Below, one piece after another: positions 25,730 to 36,011 of a DNA stretch of 64,000 nt. Within the stretch, counting starts at the first letter, position 1. Every line of letters starts with the position of its first letter. Below the pieces are notes generated by a model. It did not search any database. It worked only from the letters and a program-made list of their open reading frames with translations, and had not been told where the DNA came from. This DNA is from Solirubrobacterales bacterium (GTDB lineage Bacteria > Actinomycetota > Thermoleophilia > Solirubrobacterales > 70-9). The stretch lies in contig JAICSS010000004.1 in NCBI GenBank assembly GCA_025936755.1, positions 62,001 through 126,000 of the forward strand. The letters are read 5' to 3'. The position numbers were made by a program, and so were the translations under genes.

Positions 25730-27369
25730 CACATCCGCTCGGGCGCCGAGATCCCCAGTAGCCCCAGCGCCGCCGCGATCGTCCGCTTCGTCGCCAGGCA
25801 GAGCGCCAGCCGCGAGCCTTCGACCCCCTCGCCGTCGGCCCCGACCACCTGGCAGTCGCGGTAGAAGGCGTGGAAGTCGGCGGCGACCGCGGTCGAGTAG
25901 GCGCAGATCCGGTGCGGGGCGCGGCGGGCGGCCGCCGCCCGCACCTCCTCGGGGAACTCGAGCAGGCGCTTGACCAGCGCCTTCTCGCTCTCCTCCAGCG
26001 GGACCCGTCCGCTCACGACGGCGGCCTCGGCGGAACCGGGCCCCTCCTCCGCCTTGCGGAGGATGCTGGCGATGCGGGCGTGCGCGTACTGCACGTAATA
26101 GACGGGGTTCTCGTTCGACTGGCTGCGGGCCAGCTCGAGGTCGAGGTCGACGGTCGTCTCGTGACTGCGCCAGAGCATGAACCAGCGGGTGGCGTCGACG
26201 CCGATGTCGTCCATCAATTCGTCGAGGGTGACGAAGTCGCCGGTCCGCTTCGACATCTGCACCCGCTCGCCGCCTTCGACGATGTGGACGAGGCTCATGG
26301 TCAGCGCCTCGAAGCGCTCGGGATCGGCCCCCAGCGCCTCGATCGCCGCCCGCACCCGCGCCACGTAACCGTGGTGGTCGGCGCCGAGGACGTCGACCAG
26401 CCGCTCGAAGCCGCGCTGGAGCTTGTCCCAGTGGTAGGCGATGTCCGGGGTCAGGTAGGTGGCCTCGCCGTTGGAGCGGATCAGGACCCGGTCCTTGTCG
26501 TCGCCGAAGTCGGTCGTCCGCAGCCATAGCGCGTCCTCGTGGCGGTAGGTGTGACCGCGCTTCTCCAGCTCGGCGAGCGCTTCGTCGACCTCGCCTTTGG
26601 CGTAGAGGCTGCGCTCGGAGAACCAGTTGTCGAAATGGACGCCGAAGCGCTCCAGCGTGCTCCCGACTTCCTTCAGCACCTCCTCGATCCCCCGCTCCTC
26701 CAGAGCCTCCCGCTCGGAGGGGTCGACCCCCTCGGCCCGCAGCCGGGCGGCGATCTCGCCCACGTACTCGCCGGCGTACCCGTCCTCGGGCGGCTCGGCG
26801 CCGCGCATCCGCGCCGCGAGCGAGTCGGCGAAGCGGCCGATCTGGCTGCCGGCGTCGTTGACGTAGTACTCGCGCTCGACCTCGTGGCCGGCGGCCTGCA
26901 GCAGCCGCGCCAGCGAGTCGCCGTAGGCGGCGTTGCGGCCGGTGCCGACGTGGATCGGCCCGGTCGGGTTGGCGGAGACGAACTCGACCAGGACCTTCTC
27001 GGGGCTCTCCGCCGGGCTCGGTCCCACGCCCTCGCCGGCGGCGAGCAGGTCGCCCAGCGCCCGCAGGTACCAGGAGTCGGCGAGGAAGAAGTTGACGAAG
27101 CCGGGGCCGGCCACCTCGAGCCGCTCCAGCTCGGGAGCGAGACCGGAGTCGCCCTCCAGCTCGTCCCGCAGCCGCTCGGCCACCGCTCGCGGGTTGTCGC
27201 CGAGCGAGCCGGCGAGCAGCATCGCCGCGTTGGAGCTGTAGTCGCCCAGCTCGGGCTTCGGCGGGCGCTCCAGGGTCGGGCGCGAACCGGTCGGCTCGCC
27301 GTCGCGCAGGGCCCGCGCGGCGGCCTCGACCGCACCCCGCAGCGCTGCGACTGGATCGGTGGGGGTCAC
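25729..27369 (-). CDS. argS: Arginyl-tRNA synthetase
   Basis: 546 residues, class Ia. The N-terminal Add-1 domain (about 1-90) includes KPELGDYSSNAAMLLAGSLG. The HIGH-type motif is PIHVGTGRNAAYGDSLARLL preceded by FVSANPTGP, and the KMSKS-type motif is VQMSKRTGDFVTL. The anticodon-binding DALR domain (NPVYYVQYAHARIASILRKA) closes the protein. It attaches arginine to tRNA-Arg. GTG 27369 is the start: TACGAT lies 6 nt upstream and there is no Shine-Dalgarno sequence. The frame stays open far upstream but overlaps the divergent phosphoesterase gene. Confidence 0.96.
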   Translation of the reverse strand: MTPTDPVAALRGAVEAAARALRDGEPTGSRPTLERPPKPELGDYSSNAAMLLAGSLGDNPRAVAERLRDELEGDSGLAPELERLEVAGPGFVNFFLADSWYLRALGDLLAAGEGVGPSPAESPEKVLVEFVSANPTGPIHVGTGRNAAYGDSLARLLQAAGHEVEREYYVNDAGSQIGRFADSLAARMRGAEPPEDGYAGEYVGEIAARLRAEGVDPSEREALEERGIEEVLKEVGSTLERFGVHFDNWFSERSLYAKGEVDEALAELEKRGHTYRHEDALWLRTTDFGDDKDRVLIRSNGEATYLTPDIAYHWDKLQRGFERLVDVLGADHHGYVARVRAAIEALGADPERFEALTMSLVHIVEGGERVQMSKRTGDFVTLDELMDDIGVDATRWFMLWRSHETTVDLDLELARSQSNENPVYYVQYAHARIASILRKAEEGPGSAEAAVVSGRVPLEESEKALVKRLLEFPEEVRAAAARRAPHRICAYSTAVAADFHAFYRDCQVVGADGEGVEGSRLALCLATKRTIAAALGLLGISAPERM

Positions 27370-27414
27370 CGGGCAATCGTATGGACCGAGGCTGCGGCGG
27401 GGTACGCTGCCCGC
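27370..27414. promoter_or_regulatory. Divergent leaderless promoters argS / phosphoesterase
   Basis: The 45-bp gap carries TACGAT leftward (27381-27376, 6 nt before the argS GTG) and TACGCT rightward (27403-27408, 6 nt before the TTG at 27415). Both would place transcription starts on or next to the start codons. Confidence 0.5.
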
Positions 27415-28155
27415 TTGCGCGCAGCCGTCCTCAGCGACATCCACGCCAACCGGCAGGCCCTCGAGGCGGTCCTCGGGGCGGTGGACGAGGCCGGGGTCGA
27501 CCAGGTCTGGTGCCTGGGCGACCTGGTCGGCTACGGCGCCGACCCCGACCGCTGCACGGCGCTCGTCCGCGAGCGCGCCAGCCTCTGCCTGGTCGGCAAC
27601 CACGACCTCGCCCTGCTGGGGGCGCTCGACGTCTCGACCTTCTCCGAAGCCGCGGCCGCGGCGGTCGCCTGGACCCGCGAGCAGGTGAGCGAGGAGACCG
27701 TCGAGTTCCTGGCGACGCTGGAGCCGACCGCCTCGCAGAACGGCGTCGGCCTCTCCCACGCCTCCCCCCGCGACCCCGTCTGGGAGTACGTGCTCTCGAC
27801 CGATCAGGCCGAAGCCGGCCTCGACGCCCTCGAGGAGCGGGTGGGCCTGATCGGCCACTCCCACATCGCCCTCTACTTCACGCGGGCGCCGGGCGGGCGC
27901 CGGGGCTACGCCCAGGGGGCGCAGGCCAGCGAGGGAGCCGTGCTCGAGATCTCCGAGGGCGAATGGCTGCTCAACCCCGGCAGCGTCGGCCAGCCGCGCG
28001 ACGGCGACCCCCGGGCCGCCTGGCTCGAGCTCGACACCGAGGGCTGGGAGGCGCGCTACCACCGCGTTCCCTACGACATCGGGGGGGCCGCGGCGGCGAT
28101 CCGCGCCGCCGGATTGCCGGACGTTCTCGCCGAGCGGCTGGAGGTCGGCCGTTGA
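27415..28155 (+). CDS. Calcineurin-like metallophosphoesterase (YfcE/DUF2437-type)
   Basis: 246 residues. All phosphoesterase motifs occur in order: LSDIHANRQALEAVL (DxH), WCLGDLVGYGADPD (GDxxGYG), LVGNHD (GNHD), LSHASPRDP and LIGHSHIAL (GHxH). The final LLNPGSVGQPRDGDPRAAW is typical of the YfcE-like branch. It is a two-metal hydrolase of unknown substrate. The TTG start is inferred because no ATG or GTG lies in frame near the first strand. It is transcribed divergently from argS. Confidence 0.88.
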   Translation: MRAAVLSDIHANRQALEAVLGAVDEAGVDQVWCLGDLVGYGADPDRCTALVRERASLCLVGNHDLALLGALDVSTFSEAAAAAVAWTREQVSEETVEFLATLEPTASQNGVGLSHASPRDPVWEYVLSTDQAEAGLDALEERVGLIGHSHIALYFTRAPGGRRGYAQGAQASEGAVLEISEGEWLLNPGSVGQPRDGDPRAAWLELDTEGWEARYHRVPYDIGGAAAAIRAAGLPDVLAERLEVGR

Positions 28156-28207
28156 TCGCGAAATGCAGGGCAAATATCGCTCCCCGGCCTTTGTCTAGAC
28201 TCGGATC

Positions 28208-28798
28208 ATGGCCCGGTTGAGCGCACTTTTCCTCACCTTCCTCCTCGGCGCCGCCAGCGCCGTGGGCCTGGTCTCCTGCGGTGGCGGCGGCGAAGCCGAG
28301 CTGCTGCCGGGGACGACCGCCGACCAGATCGAATCCAACCTCGACCAGGTCGCCGAACTGGCCGGCGAAGACGACTGCATCGGCGCCGAAGACGCCGTCG
28401 CCGAGGTGGCGGCGGAGGTCGAAGGCCTGCAGGGCGTCGACCTGAAGCTGAAGGCGGCGTTGCAGGAAGGGACGGCGAAGTTGAGCGAAGTGGTCGGCCG
28501 CTGCGAAGAAGAATCCGGCGAGGAAACGGAACCGGCGCTGGAAACGACTGTCGAAGCCGACGAACCGGAAGCAGAAGAGAAGCCGAAAAAGGACAAAGAG
28601 GCCGAAAAGAAGGAAGAGGAAGCGGCGGAACAGCAGGAAGAACCCGCGGAAGACGAAGGGCCGAACCTGCCGCCGCAGTCGAACGGCAAAGGCGGGGAAA
28701 AAGGCAACGGGGGCAGCGAAGAAGCGTTCGAACCCGAAGGCGAAGAAACCCCTCCCTCCGGCGGGGTAGGTCCCAGCGTGGGAGTCGAAGGAGAATGA
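28208..28798 (+). CDS. Acidic lipoprotein coupled to a Ser/Thr kinase
   Basis: 196 residues. The signal sequence ends in a lipobox-like GLVSCGGGG, so lipid anchoring on the cell surface is likely. A helical region (about 35-100, TTADQIESNLDQVAELAGED) is followed by a long Glu/Lys-rich, probably extended segment (about 100-170) and a Gly/Pro tail. Its stop overlaps the kinase start by 4 bp (ATGA). Leaderless start: TAGACT lies 6 nt before the ATG. It could be a kinase-associated sensor or a spacer, but nothing in the sequence proves either. Confidence 0.8.
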   Translation: MARLSALFLTFLLGAASAVGLVSCGGGGEAELLPGTTADQIESNLDQVAELAGEDDCIGAEDAVAEVAAEVEGLQGVDLKLKAALQEGTAKLSEVVGRCEEESGEETEPALETTVEADEPEAEEKPKKDKEAEKKEEEAAEQQEEPAEDEGPNLPPQSNGKGGEKGNGGSEEAFEPEGEETPPSGGVGPSVGVEGE

Positions 28799-30039
28799 CG
28801 GAGGCAGGCGCGGGCACCCTTTCGGGGCGCTACGAGACCGGCGAGAGGCTCGGCTCCGGCGGGATGTCGAACGTCTACAAGGCGACCGACCGCATCCTCG
28901 AGCGCACCGTCGCGGTGAAGATCCTCGCCGAGCACCTCTCCGACGACGAGCGCTTCGTCGCCCGCTTCCGGCGCGAGGCGCTGGCGGTGGCGAAACTGAT
29001 CCACCCCAACATCGTCCAGGTCTACGACACCGGGGTCGACGAGGGCCGCCACTACATCGTCATGGAGTACGTCGAGGGCCGCTCCGGAGCGCAGATCCTG
29101 CAGCGGCAGGGGCCGGTCGAGCCGGAGATCGCGGCGGAGATCGGGATCCAGGCCTGCGCCGGCCTCGACTACGCGCACCGGCGCGGGATCATCCACCGCG
29201 ACGTCAAGCCGGGGAACCTGATGGTCGTCGGCGGCCCGGTCGGCGGCGGCGAGATGATCGTCAAGCTGACCGACTTCGGTATCGCCAGGGCGATCGAGCA
29301 GACGCGGATCACCCAGGTCGGATCGGTCGTCGGCACCGCCGCCTACCTGGCGCCCGAGCAGGTGCGCGGCGAGGAGGCGACCCCCGCGACCGACGTCTAC
29401 GCGCTCGGGGTCGTCCTCTACCAGTTCCTCACCGGCCGCCTCCCCTACGAGGGCTCCTCGCTGGCCGAGCTGGCGGTCCGCCAGCAGAACGAGACGCCGC
29501 TGCCGCCCGACACCTACAACGGCGAGGTGCCGGAGACCCTCGGCGGCGCCGTGCTGCGGGCGCTGGAGGGAGATCCGGCCCGGCGCTACGGCAGCGCCGG
29601 CGAGCTGGCGGCGGGGCTGCGGCTGGGGATGGAAGGCGGCGACGTGACGCTGCCGCTGGAAGAGGGGACCTCGGCGACGCGGGTGCTCGGCGGCGACACC
29701 GCCGCCACCCGCCACATGGGCCGCGATCCCGCCCAGACCGAGTACCGCCCGGCGCAGTCGCAGACCCGGCGGCCACAGCCGCGGGTCGCCCCGGCGCCCG
29801 TGCCGGCTCCGGTGGCTGCGCCCCGCGCGGCGCCGCCGCGCAGGCGCGGCGCCTTCTCCCGCTTCGCCCGCTTCGTCCTCGCCGCGGTGGCGCTGGTCCT
29901 GGTCGCCGCCGCCGTCGCCACCGCCGTCATCGTCAGCACCGACAAGGCGGCCGGCGTCAAGGTGAGCCGCGTCGCCGGCGACACGATCGAAAAGGTGGTC
30001 GAAGAAGTGAAGGAACTGGTCCGCAACAACACCGAATAG
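28795..30039 (+). CDS. Membrane Ser/Thr protein kinase (PknB-like, no PASTA)
   Basis: 414 residues. The kinase domain (about 12-275) has the glycine loop LGSGGMSNVYKA, Lys in TVAVKIL, the catalytic IIHRDVKPGNLM, DFGIARA, an activation loop with Thr/Ser (TRITQVGSVVGTAAYLAPEQ) and DVYALGVVLYQFLTGRLPY. After a Pro/Ala/Arg-rich juxtamembrane stretch, one membrane helix (about 360-382) leads to a short outside tail (about 30 residues). PASTA repeats, typical of PknB, are absent, so sensing may depend on a partner such as the co-encoded lipoprotein. Confidence 0.93.
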   Translation: MTEAGAGTLSGRYETGERLGSGGMSNVYKATDRILERTVAVKILAEHLSDDERFVARFRREALAVAKLIHPNIVQVYDTGVDEGRHYIVMEYVEGRSGAQILQRQGPVEPEIAAEIGIQACAGLDYAHRRGIIHRDVKPGNLMVVGGPVGGGEMIVKLTDFGIARAIEQTRITQVGSVVGTAAYLAPEQVRGEEATPATDVYALGVVLYQFLTGRLPYEGSSLAELAVRQQNETPLPPDTYNGEVPETLGGAVLRALEGDPARRYGSAGELAAGLRLGMEGGDVTLPLEEGTSATRVLGGDTAATRHMGRDPAQTEYRPAQSQTRRPQPRVAPAPVPAPVAAPRAAPPRRRGAFSRFARFVLAAVALVLVAAAVATAVIVSTDKAAGVKVSRVAGDTIEKVVEEVKELVRNNTE

Positions 30040-30054
30040 GCGCGGCGTCCTGGC

Positions 30055-31254
30055 TCAAGCGGCCCAGGGCGCGGCGCCGGCCAACACAGCGGCGCGGTAG
30101 GCGTCGAAGCGGCCTTCCCCGATTGCCCTGCGGGCGTGGGCGGTCAGCTCGCGCATGTAGGTGAGGTTGTGGACGACGATGAGGCGGACGGCGGTCAGCT
30201 CCTCGGCCCGGGAGAGGTAGCTGACGTAGTCGCGATCGTGGCGCCGGCAGGTCGAACAGGGGCAGCCGTCGACCAGCGGCTCGCGGTTGCCGACCCACCT
30301 GCCCTTGCGCATGTCGAGGCGCCAGCGGGTCTCCGGCGAGGGCGCGAGGGCGACGCCGTGGCGGGAGAGGCGGGTGGGCACGGCGCAGTCGAAGACGTCG
30401 AGCCCGAGGGCGATGCCGCCGAGCAGGTCGTCGACCTCGCCGATCCCGAGCAGGTGCTTCGGCGCCTCCGCCGGCAGCAGCGGCGCGGTCATCGCCAGCA
30501 CCGCCGCCATCTCCTCCTTGTCGCGGCCGAGGGTGCCGCCGATCGCGAGACCGTCGACGCCGGCCTCGGAGACCGCCTGGGCCGATTCGCGGCGCAGATC
30601 CTCGTGGGTGCCGCCCTGGACGATCCCGAAGACCGCCTGCCGCTCCGGCCCGTGCTCCCCGTGCCAGGCGAGGCAGCGGCCGAGCCAGCGGTGGGTGCGC
30701 TCGGTCGAGCGGGCGGTGTACTCGCGATCGGCGTGGAAGGGCGTGCACTCGTCGAAGACGAGGGCGATGTCGGAGCCGAGCGCCGCCTGCACGCTCATCG
30801 AGACCTCGGGCGAGATGAACAGCTCGGCGCCGTCGCGCGGCGAGCGGAAGCGGGCGCCCTCCTCGCCGATCTCGACCTGCGAGCCGTGGTCGCCGGAGCG
30901 GCCGCTGCCCTTGACCTCGTTGGCGACGCCGCCGTGGGCGAGCGAGAAGACCTGGAAGCCGCCGGAGTCGGTGATCAGCGCCCGCTCCCAGCTCATGAAG
31001 CCGTGGAGGCCGCCGGCGGCGGCGATCCGCTCCGGGCCGGGTGAGACAAACAGGTGGTAGGTGTTGCCGAGGATCAGCTCGTAGCCGAGCTCGGCGACCT
31101 CGGCCGATTCCAGCCCCCGCACCGACCCCTTCGTCGCCAGCGGGATGAAGGCCGGCGTCTCGATCGGCCCGTGGGCGGTATGGACGACGCCCGCGCGGGC
31201 ACGGCCGTCGCGGGCGTCGATCTCGAACCTCAGGCGCTGCGGGTCGTTACGCAC
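30055..31254 (-). CDS. tgt: tRNA-guanine (queuine) transglycosylase
   Basis: 399 residues with the Tgt barrel: ATKGSVRGLESAEVAELGYE, LILGNTYHLFVSPGPERI, active-site LITDSGGFQVFSL, FGIVQGGTHEDLR, GLAIGGTLGRDKEEM, FDCAVPTRLSRHGVAL (nucleophile Asp region) and the zinc site CPCSTCRRH...H. It exchanges guanine-34 for preQ1 in tRNAs with GUN anticodons. The GTG start has TACGCT 6 nt upstream. It converges with the kinase gene. Other queuosine genes are not in the window. Confidence 0.95.
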   Translation of the reverse strand: MRNDPQRLRFEIDARDGRARAGVVHTAHGPIETPAFIPLATKGSVRGLESAEVAELGYELILGNTYHLFVSPGPERIAAAGGLHGFMSWERALITDSGGFQVFSLAHGGVANEVKGSGRSGDHGSQVEIGEEGARFRSPRDGAELFISPEVSMSVQAALGSDIALVFDECTPFHADREYTARSTERTHRWLGRCLAWHGEHGPERQAVFGIVQGGTHEDLRRESAQAVSEAGVDGLAIGGTLGRDKEEMAAVLAMTAPLLPAEAPKHLLGIGEVDDLLGGIALGLDVFDCAVPTRLSRHGVALAPSPETRWRLDMRKGRWVGNREPLVDGCPCSTCRRHDRDYVSYLSRAEELTAVRLIVVHNLTYMRELTAHARRAIGEGRFDAYRAAVLAGAAPWAA

Positions 31255-31434
31255 GCCCGCAGCGTATGGAAGGCCGCTATTCGACGAATTCGCGGACCTG
31301 TTCGTAGACGGTCCGTCGTCAAAGCGGATAGAAGGCAGGCGCCCCCTGTGCGCGCCTGCCTCGTGACCAAGACAGACGAGTAAAGCAGAACGCTTTATCG
31401 GTTTAAAGCGGTCGCGGGTGACTGCTTCGGCGCG
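31255..31434. terminator. Gap with two hairpins between gpmI and tgt
   Basis: No gene here. AGGCAGGCGC (31333-31342) and GCGCCTGCCT (31352-31361) form a perfect 10-bp stem with a 9-nt loop. CGCTTTA (31391-31397) and TAAAGCG (31404-31410) form a second, AT-rich one, directly downstream of the gpmI stop. Either may end the leftward glycolytic transcript. The tgt -10 (TACGCT, 31266-31261) is at the other end. Confidence 0.5.
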
Positions 31435-32952
31435 TCAGGCGAGGAGAGAGCGCCCGGTCATCGCCTCCGGCTGCGGGATGCCGAGAAGGTCGAGGACCGT
31501 CGGGGCGACGTCGGCGAGGATGCCGCCGTCGCGGAGACCGACGCCCTTCGCGGTGACGACGAGCGGGACCGGGTTGAGGGAGTGGGCGGTGTTGGGGGAG
31601 CCGTCGGACTCGAGCATGTGGTCGCAGTTGCCGTGGTCGGCGGTGACGATGCAGGCGCCGCCTTTGGCGGTGACCGCCTCGACGACCCTGCCGAGCTGGG
31701 CGTCGACGGTCTCGACCGCCTTGACGGCGGCGGGGATCACGCCCGTATGGCCGACCATGTCGGGGTTGGCGAAGTTGATGATCCCGAAGCGGTAGCTGCC
31801 CTCGCTCCAGTGGGTGACGAAGGCCTCGGTCGCGCCCTCGGCGCTCATCTCCGGCCTGTGGTCGTAGGTGGGGACGTCGCGGGGGGATTCCACCAGCGCC
31901 CGCTCTTCCCCCTCCACCTCCTGCTCCCTGCCGCCGTTGAAGAAGTAGGTGACGTGCGCGTACTTCTCGGTCTCGGCGACGTGGAGCTGGTTGCCGCCGG
32001 CGGCGGCGATCGTCTCCGCCAGGGTCGTCGCCGGCCGCCGCTCGGGAAAGGCGACCGGGTAGGGCCAGCCCTTGCGGTACTCGGTCATCGTCGTCAGGTC
32101 GAGCGGCGCGGCGCCGGCGCGGGAGAACTCGTCGAAGCCGGGCTCGGCGAGGGCGCGGCTCATCTGCCGGGCGCGGTCGGGGCGGAAGTTGACGAAGAGG
32201 GCGACGTCGCCCTCGGCGGCGCCGTCGTAGTCGCCGATCACCGTCGGCACGACGAACTCATCGGTGTCCTCGCGCTCGTAGGACTCGGCGATCGCCGCGG
32301 CGGCGCTCGGCGCATGCAGGCCCTGGGCGTGGACGATCGCGTCGTAGGCGAGCTTGGTCCGCTCCCAGCGGGTGTCGCGGTCCATCGCGTAGTAGCGGCC
32401 GCTGACGGTGGCGACGCGGCCGGCGGCGCGCAGCCAGCGCTCCAGCTCCTCCAGGTAGCCCCTGCCGCCGTGCGGGAGGGTGTCGCGGCCGTCGGTGAAG
32501 GCGTGGAAGACGACGTCGGGGACGCCCTCCTGCGAGGCCAGCTCGATCGCCCCCTCGATGTGCTCCCAGCCGGAGTGGACGCCGCCGTCGGAGACGAGGC
32601 CGAGCAGGTGGAGGCGGCCGCGGGGGCTGGTGCGGGCGCGCTCGCAGGCCGCGAGCAGGACCTCGTTGTCGAAGAAGCTGCCGTCGGCGACGGCGTCGTC
32701 GATCCGGGCCAGGTCCTGCTTGACGATCGCCCCGGCGCCGAGGTTCAAGTGGCCGACCTCGGAGTTGCCCATCTGCCCCGCCGGCAGGCCGACGTCGCGG
32801 CCCTGGGCGGAGAGCCGGGTGTGGGGGAACCCGTCCCAGAGGCGGTCGAAGACCGGCGTCTCGGCGAGCGAGATCGCGTTGCCCGGCCCCGGCTCGGCCA
32901 GCCCCCAGCCGTCGAGGATGATCAGGGCAAGGGAAGGGACGAGCGGGCTCAT
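31435..32952 (-). CDS. gpmI: 2,3-bisphosphoglycerate-independent phosphoglycerate mutase
   Basis: 505 residues, alkaline-phosphatase superfamily. Metal and active-site motifs are ALIILDGWG, MGNSEVGHLNLGAG (nucleophilic Ser), HAFTDGRD, VSGRYYAMDRD, NFRPDRARQM, NFANPDMVGHTG and VTADHGNCD. It interconverts 3- and 2-phosphoglycerate using Mn. It is the last gene of the gapA-pgk-tpiA-gpmI run, 5 bp after tpiA, and has no Shine-Dalgarno sequence of its own, so it likely depends on coupling. Confidence 0.96.
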   Translation of the reverse strand: MSPLVPSLALIILDGWGLAEPGPGNAISLAETPVFDRLWDGFPHTRLSAQGRDVGLPAGQMGNSEVGHLNLGAGAIVKQDLARIDDAVADGSFFDNEVLLAACERARTSPRGRLHLLGLVSDGGVHSGWEHIEGAIELASQEGVPDVVFHAFTDGRDTLPHGGRGYLEELERWLRAAGRVATVSGRYYAMDRDTRWERTKLAYDAIVHAQGLHAPSAAAAIAESYEREDTDEFVVPTVIGDYDGAAEGDVALFVNFRPDRARQMSRALAEPGFDEFSRAGAAPLDLTTMTEYRKGWPYPVAFPERRPATTLAETIAAAGGNQLHVAETEKYAHVTYFFNGGREQEVEGEERALVESPRDVPTYDHRPEMSAEGATEAFVTHWSEGSYRFGIINFANPDMVGHTGVIPAAVKAVETVDAQLGRVVEAVTAKGGACIVTADHGNCDHMLESDGSPNTAHSLNPVPLVVTAKGVGLRDGGILADVAPTVLDLLGIPQPEAMTGRSLLA

Positions 32953-32957
32953 TGCTT

Positions 32958-33710
32958 TCAGCCCGCCGCGTCGACAATCGCGGCGAAATCCTCGGCGTCG
33001 AGGCTGGCGCCACCGACGAGGGCGCCGTCGACGTCGGGCAGCGAGAGCAGCTCGGCGGCGTTGCCGGGCTTGACCGAGCCGCCGTAGAGGATCCGCACCT
33101 CCTCGGCCGCCGCTCCGCGCGCTCGCAGCACGTCGCGGATGAAGGCGCAGGCTTCCTGCGCCTGCTCGGGGGTGGCGGTGCGGCCGGTGCCGATCGCCCA
33201 GATCGGCTCGTAGGCGACGACGACGTTCGCGACCTGACCCGGCTCGATGCCCCCGAGGTCGGCCTGCAACTGGCGCTCCAGCACCTCCTCGGTCTCGCCG
33301 GCGTCGCGCGCCGCCTCGCTCTCCCCGACGCAGAGGATCGGCTCGAGGTCGGCGGCGAGCGCCGCGGCGACCTTGCGCGCCAGCGCCTCGTCGGTCTCGG
33401 CGAAGTGCCGGCGGCGCTCGGAGTGGCCGAGGACGACCGCCTCGACGTCGAGCTCGACCAGCATCGGCGCCGAGACCTCGCCGGTGAAGGCGCCCGAGTC
33501 CTCCTCGTGCATGTTCTGGGCGGCGACCTTGACCGCGGTCCCGTAGCGGCGCTCGACCACCGCCGTCAGCGCCGTGAACGGCGCGCAGATGACGACGTCG
33601 GACTGGGTCGCGGCGATCCGCGGCAGCAGCGCGTCGACGAACTCGGCCGCCTCGGCGACGGTCTTGTGCATCTTCCAGTTGGCGGCGATGTACGGGGTGC
33701 GCTCAGGCAT
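32958..33710 (-). CDS. tpiA: Triosephosphate isomerase
   Basis: 250 residues with the TIM signatures: AANWKMHKT (Asn, Lys), VVLGHSERRRHF (catalytic His), VVAYEPIWAIGTG (catalytic Glu) and RILYGGSVKPGN (phosphate grip). It interconverts dihydroxyacetone phosphate and glyceraldehyde 3-phosphate. ATG 33710 gives the normal length and overlaps the pgk stop by 8 bp; the upstream in-frame ATG at 33746 lies inside pgk. Confidence 0.96.
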   Translation of the reverse strand: MPERTPYIAANWKMHKTVAEAAEFVDALLPRIAATQSDVVICAPFTALTAVVERRYGTAVKVAAQNMHEEDSGAFTGEVSAPMLVELDVEAVVLGHSERRRHFAETDEALARKVAAALAADLEPILCVGESEAARDAGETEEVLERQLQADLGGIEPGQVANVVVAYEPIWAIGTGRTATPEQAQEACAFIRDVLRARGAAAEEVRILYGGSVKPGNAAELLSLPDVDGALVGGASLDAEDFAAIVDAAG

Positions 33711-34905
33711 CCGCGGTCTCCTCTCCAGCGTCGAGCAGGGCCTCAACGCCTGGCAGCTTCTTTCCCTCCAAGAGCTCCAAAGATGCTCCCCCTCCGGTCG
33801 AGACCCAGTCGACCTGGTCCTCGAGGCCGAACCGGTTCAGCGCGGCGACGCTGTCGCCGCCGCCGACCACGGTCGTCCCCGGTGCCGCCGCGACCGCCTG
33901 GGCGACCTGGCGGGTCCCGGCTGAGAACGGCTCCAGCTCGAAGGCTCCCATCGGGCCGTTCCAGAGGACGGTGCCCGCTTCGCCGATCGCCTCGGCGTAC
34001 GCGTTCGCGGTACGAGGGCCGATGTCGAGCCCCATCCAGCCCTCCGGCACCTCCACCCCGTCGCTCTCTTTGCGCTCGGTCTCGGCGGAGAACTCGCGCC
34101 CGAGGACGAGGTCGGTCGGCAGCACGAGCTCACAGTCGGACTGCTTCGCACGCTCCAGCGCCTCCCCCGCCAGCTCGACCCCCTCGACCAGCGAGTTGCC
34201 GGTCTCGATCCCCTGCGCCTTGAAGAACCCGAAGCACATCGCGCCGCCGATCAGGACCTTGTCGGCGACTTCGAGGAAGCGGTCGATCACCCCGACCTTG
34301 TCGGAGACCTTGGCGCCGCCGAGGACGACGGCCAGCGGCCGCTGCGGCGAGGAGACGACCCTTTCGAGCTCGGTCACCTCGCGCTCCAGCAGCAGGCCCG
34401 CGTAGGCCGGCAGGTAGTCGGCGACGCCGGCGGTGCTGGCGTGGGCGCGGTGGGCGGCGCCGAAGGCGTCGTTGACGTAGACGCTCGCCAGCTGGGCCAG
34501 GTTTTCGGCCAGCTTTCGGTCGTTCTTCGTCTCCCCCGGCTCGAACCGCACGTTCTCCAGCAGCAGCACGTCGCCGGGCCCGAGGGCGCCGCAGGTGAGG
34601 TCGACGTCGCCCTCGATCACCCCCGGCGCCAGCTTCACCTCGGTCCCCAGCAGCTCGCCCAGCCGCTTCGCCACCGGCGCCATCGACAGCGCCGGGTCGG
34701 GCTCGCCCTTGGGCCGGCCCAAATGCGAGACCAGGACCAGCGCCGCGCCGCGTTCGCGCAGCAGCTCGATCGTCGGCAGGGCGGCGCGGATGCGGGTGTC
34801 GTCGGTGACCTCGCCATCGGTCAGGGGGACGTTGAAGTCCACCCGGACGAGGACGCGGCGGCCCTTGACCTCGGCGTCGCGGACGCTTGCCTTGTCGAAT
34901 GCCAT
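33703..34905 (-). CDS. pgk: Phosphoglycerate kinase
   Basis: 400 residues. Substrate and hinge motifs are VLVRVDFNVPL, VSHLGRPKGEPD, LLENVRFEPGE, VLGGAKVSDKVGVID, GPMGAFE and VGGGDSVAAL. The enzyme transfers phosphate from 1,3-bisphosphoglycerate to ADP. The start at 34905 gives the typical length. It sits between gapA (29-bp gap) and tpiA (8-bp overlap). The frame stays open upstream through gapA, but that part is a shadow. Confidence 0.97.
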   Translation of the reverse strand: MAFDKASVRDAEVKGRRVLVRVDFNVPLTDGEVTDDTRIRAALPTIELLRERGAALVLVSHLGRPKGEPDPALSMAPVAKRLGELLGTEVKLAPGVIEGDVDLTCGALGPGDVLLLENVRFEPGETKNDRKLAENLAQLASVYVNDAFGAAHRAHASTAGVADYLPAYAGLLLEREVTELERVVSSPQRPLAVVLGGAKVSDKVGVIDRFLEVADKVLIGGAMCFGFFKAQGIETGNSLVEGVELAGEALERAKQSDCELVLPTDLVLGREFSAETERKESDGVEVPEGWMGLDIGPRTANAYAEAIGEAGTVLWNGPMGAFELEPFSAGTRQVAQAVAAAPGTTVVGGGDSVAALNRFGLEDQVDWVSTGGGASLELLEGKKLPGVEALLDAGEETADA

Positions 34906-34934
34906 CGGCTGCCGAAGATGTGCCGTGGGCGCCC

Positions 34935-36011
<1,077 letters not shown>

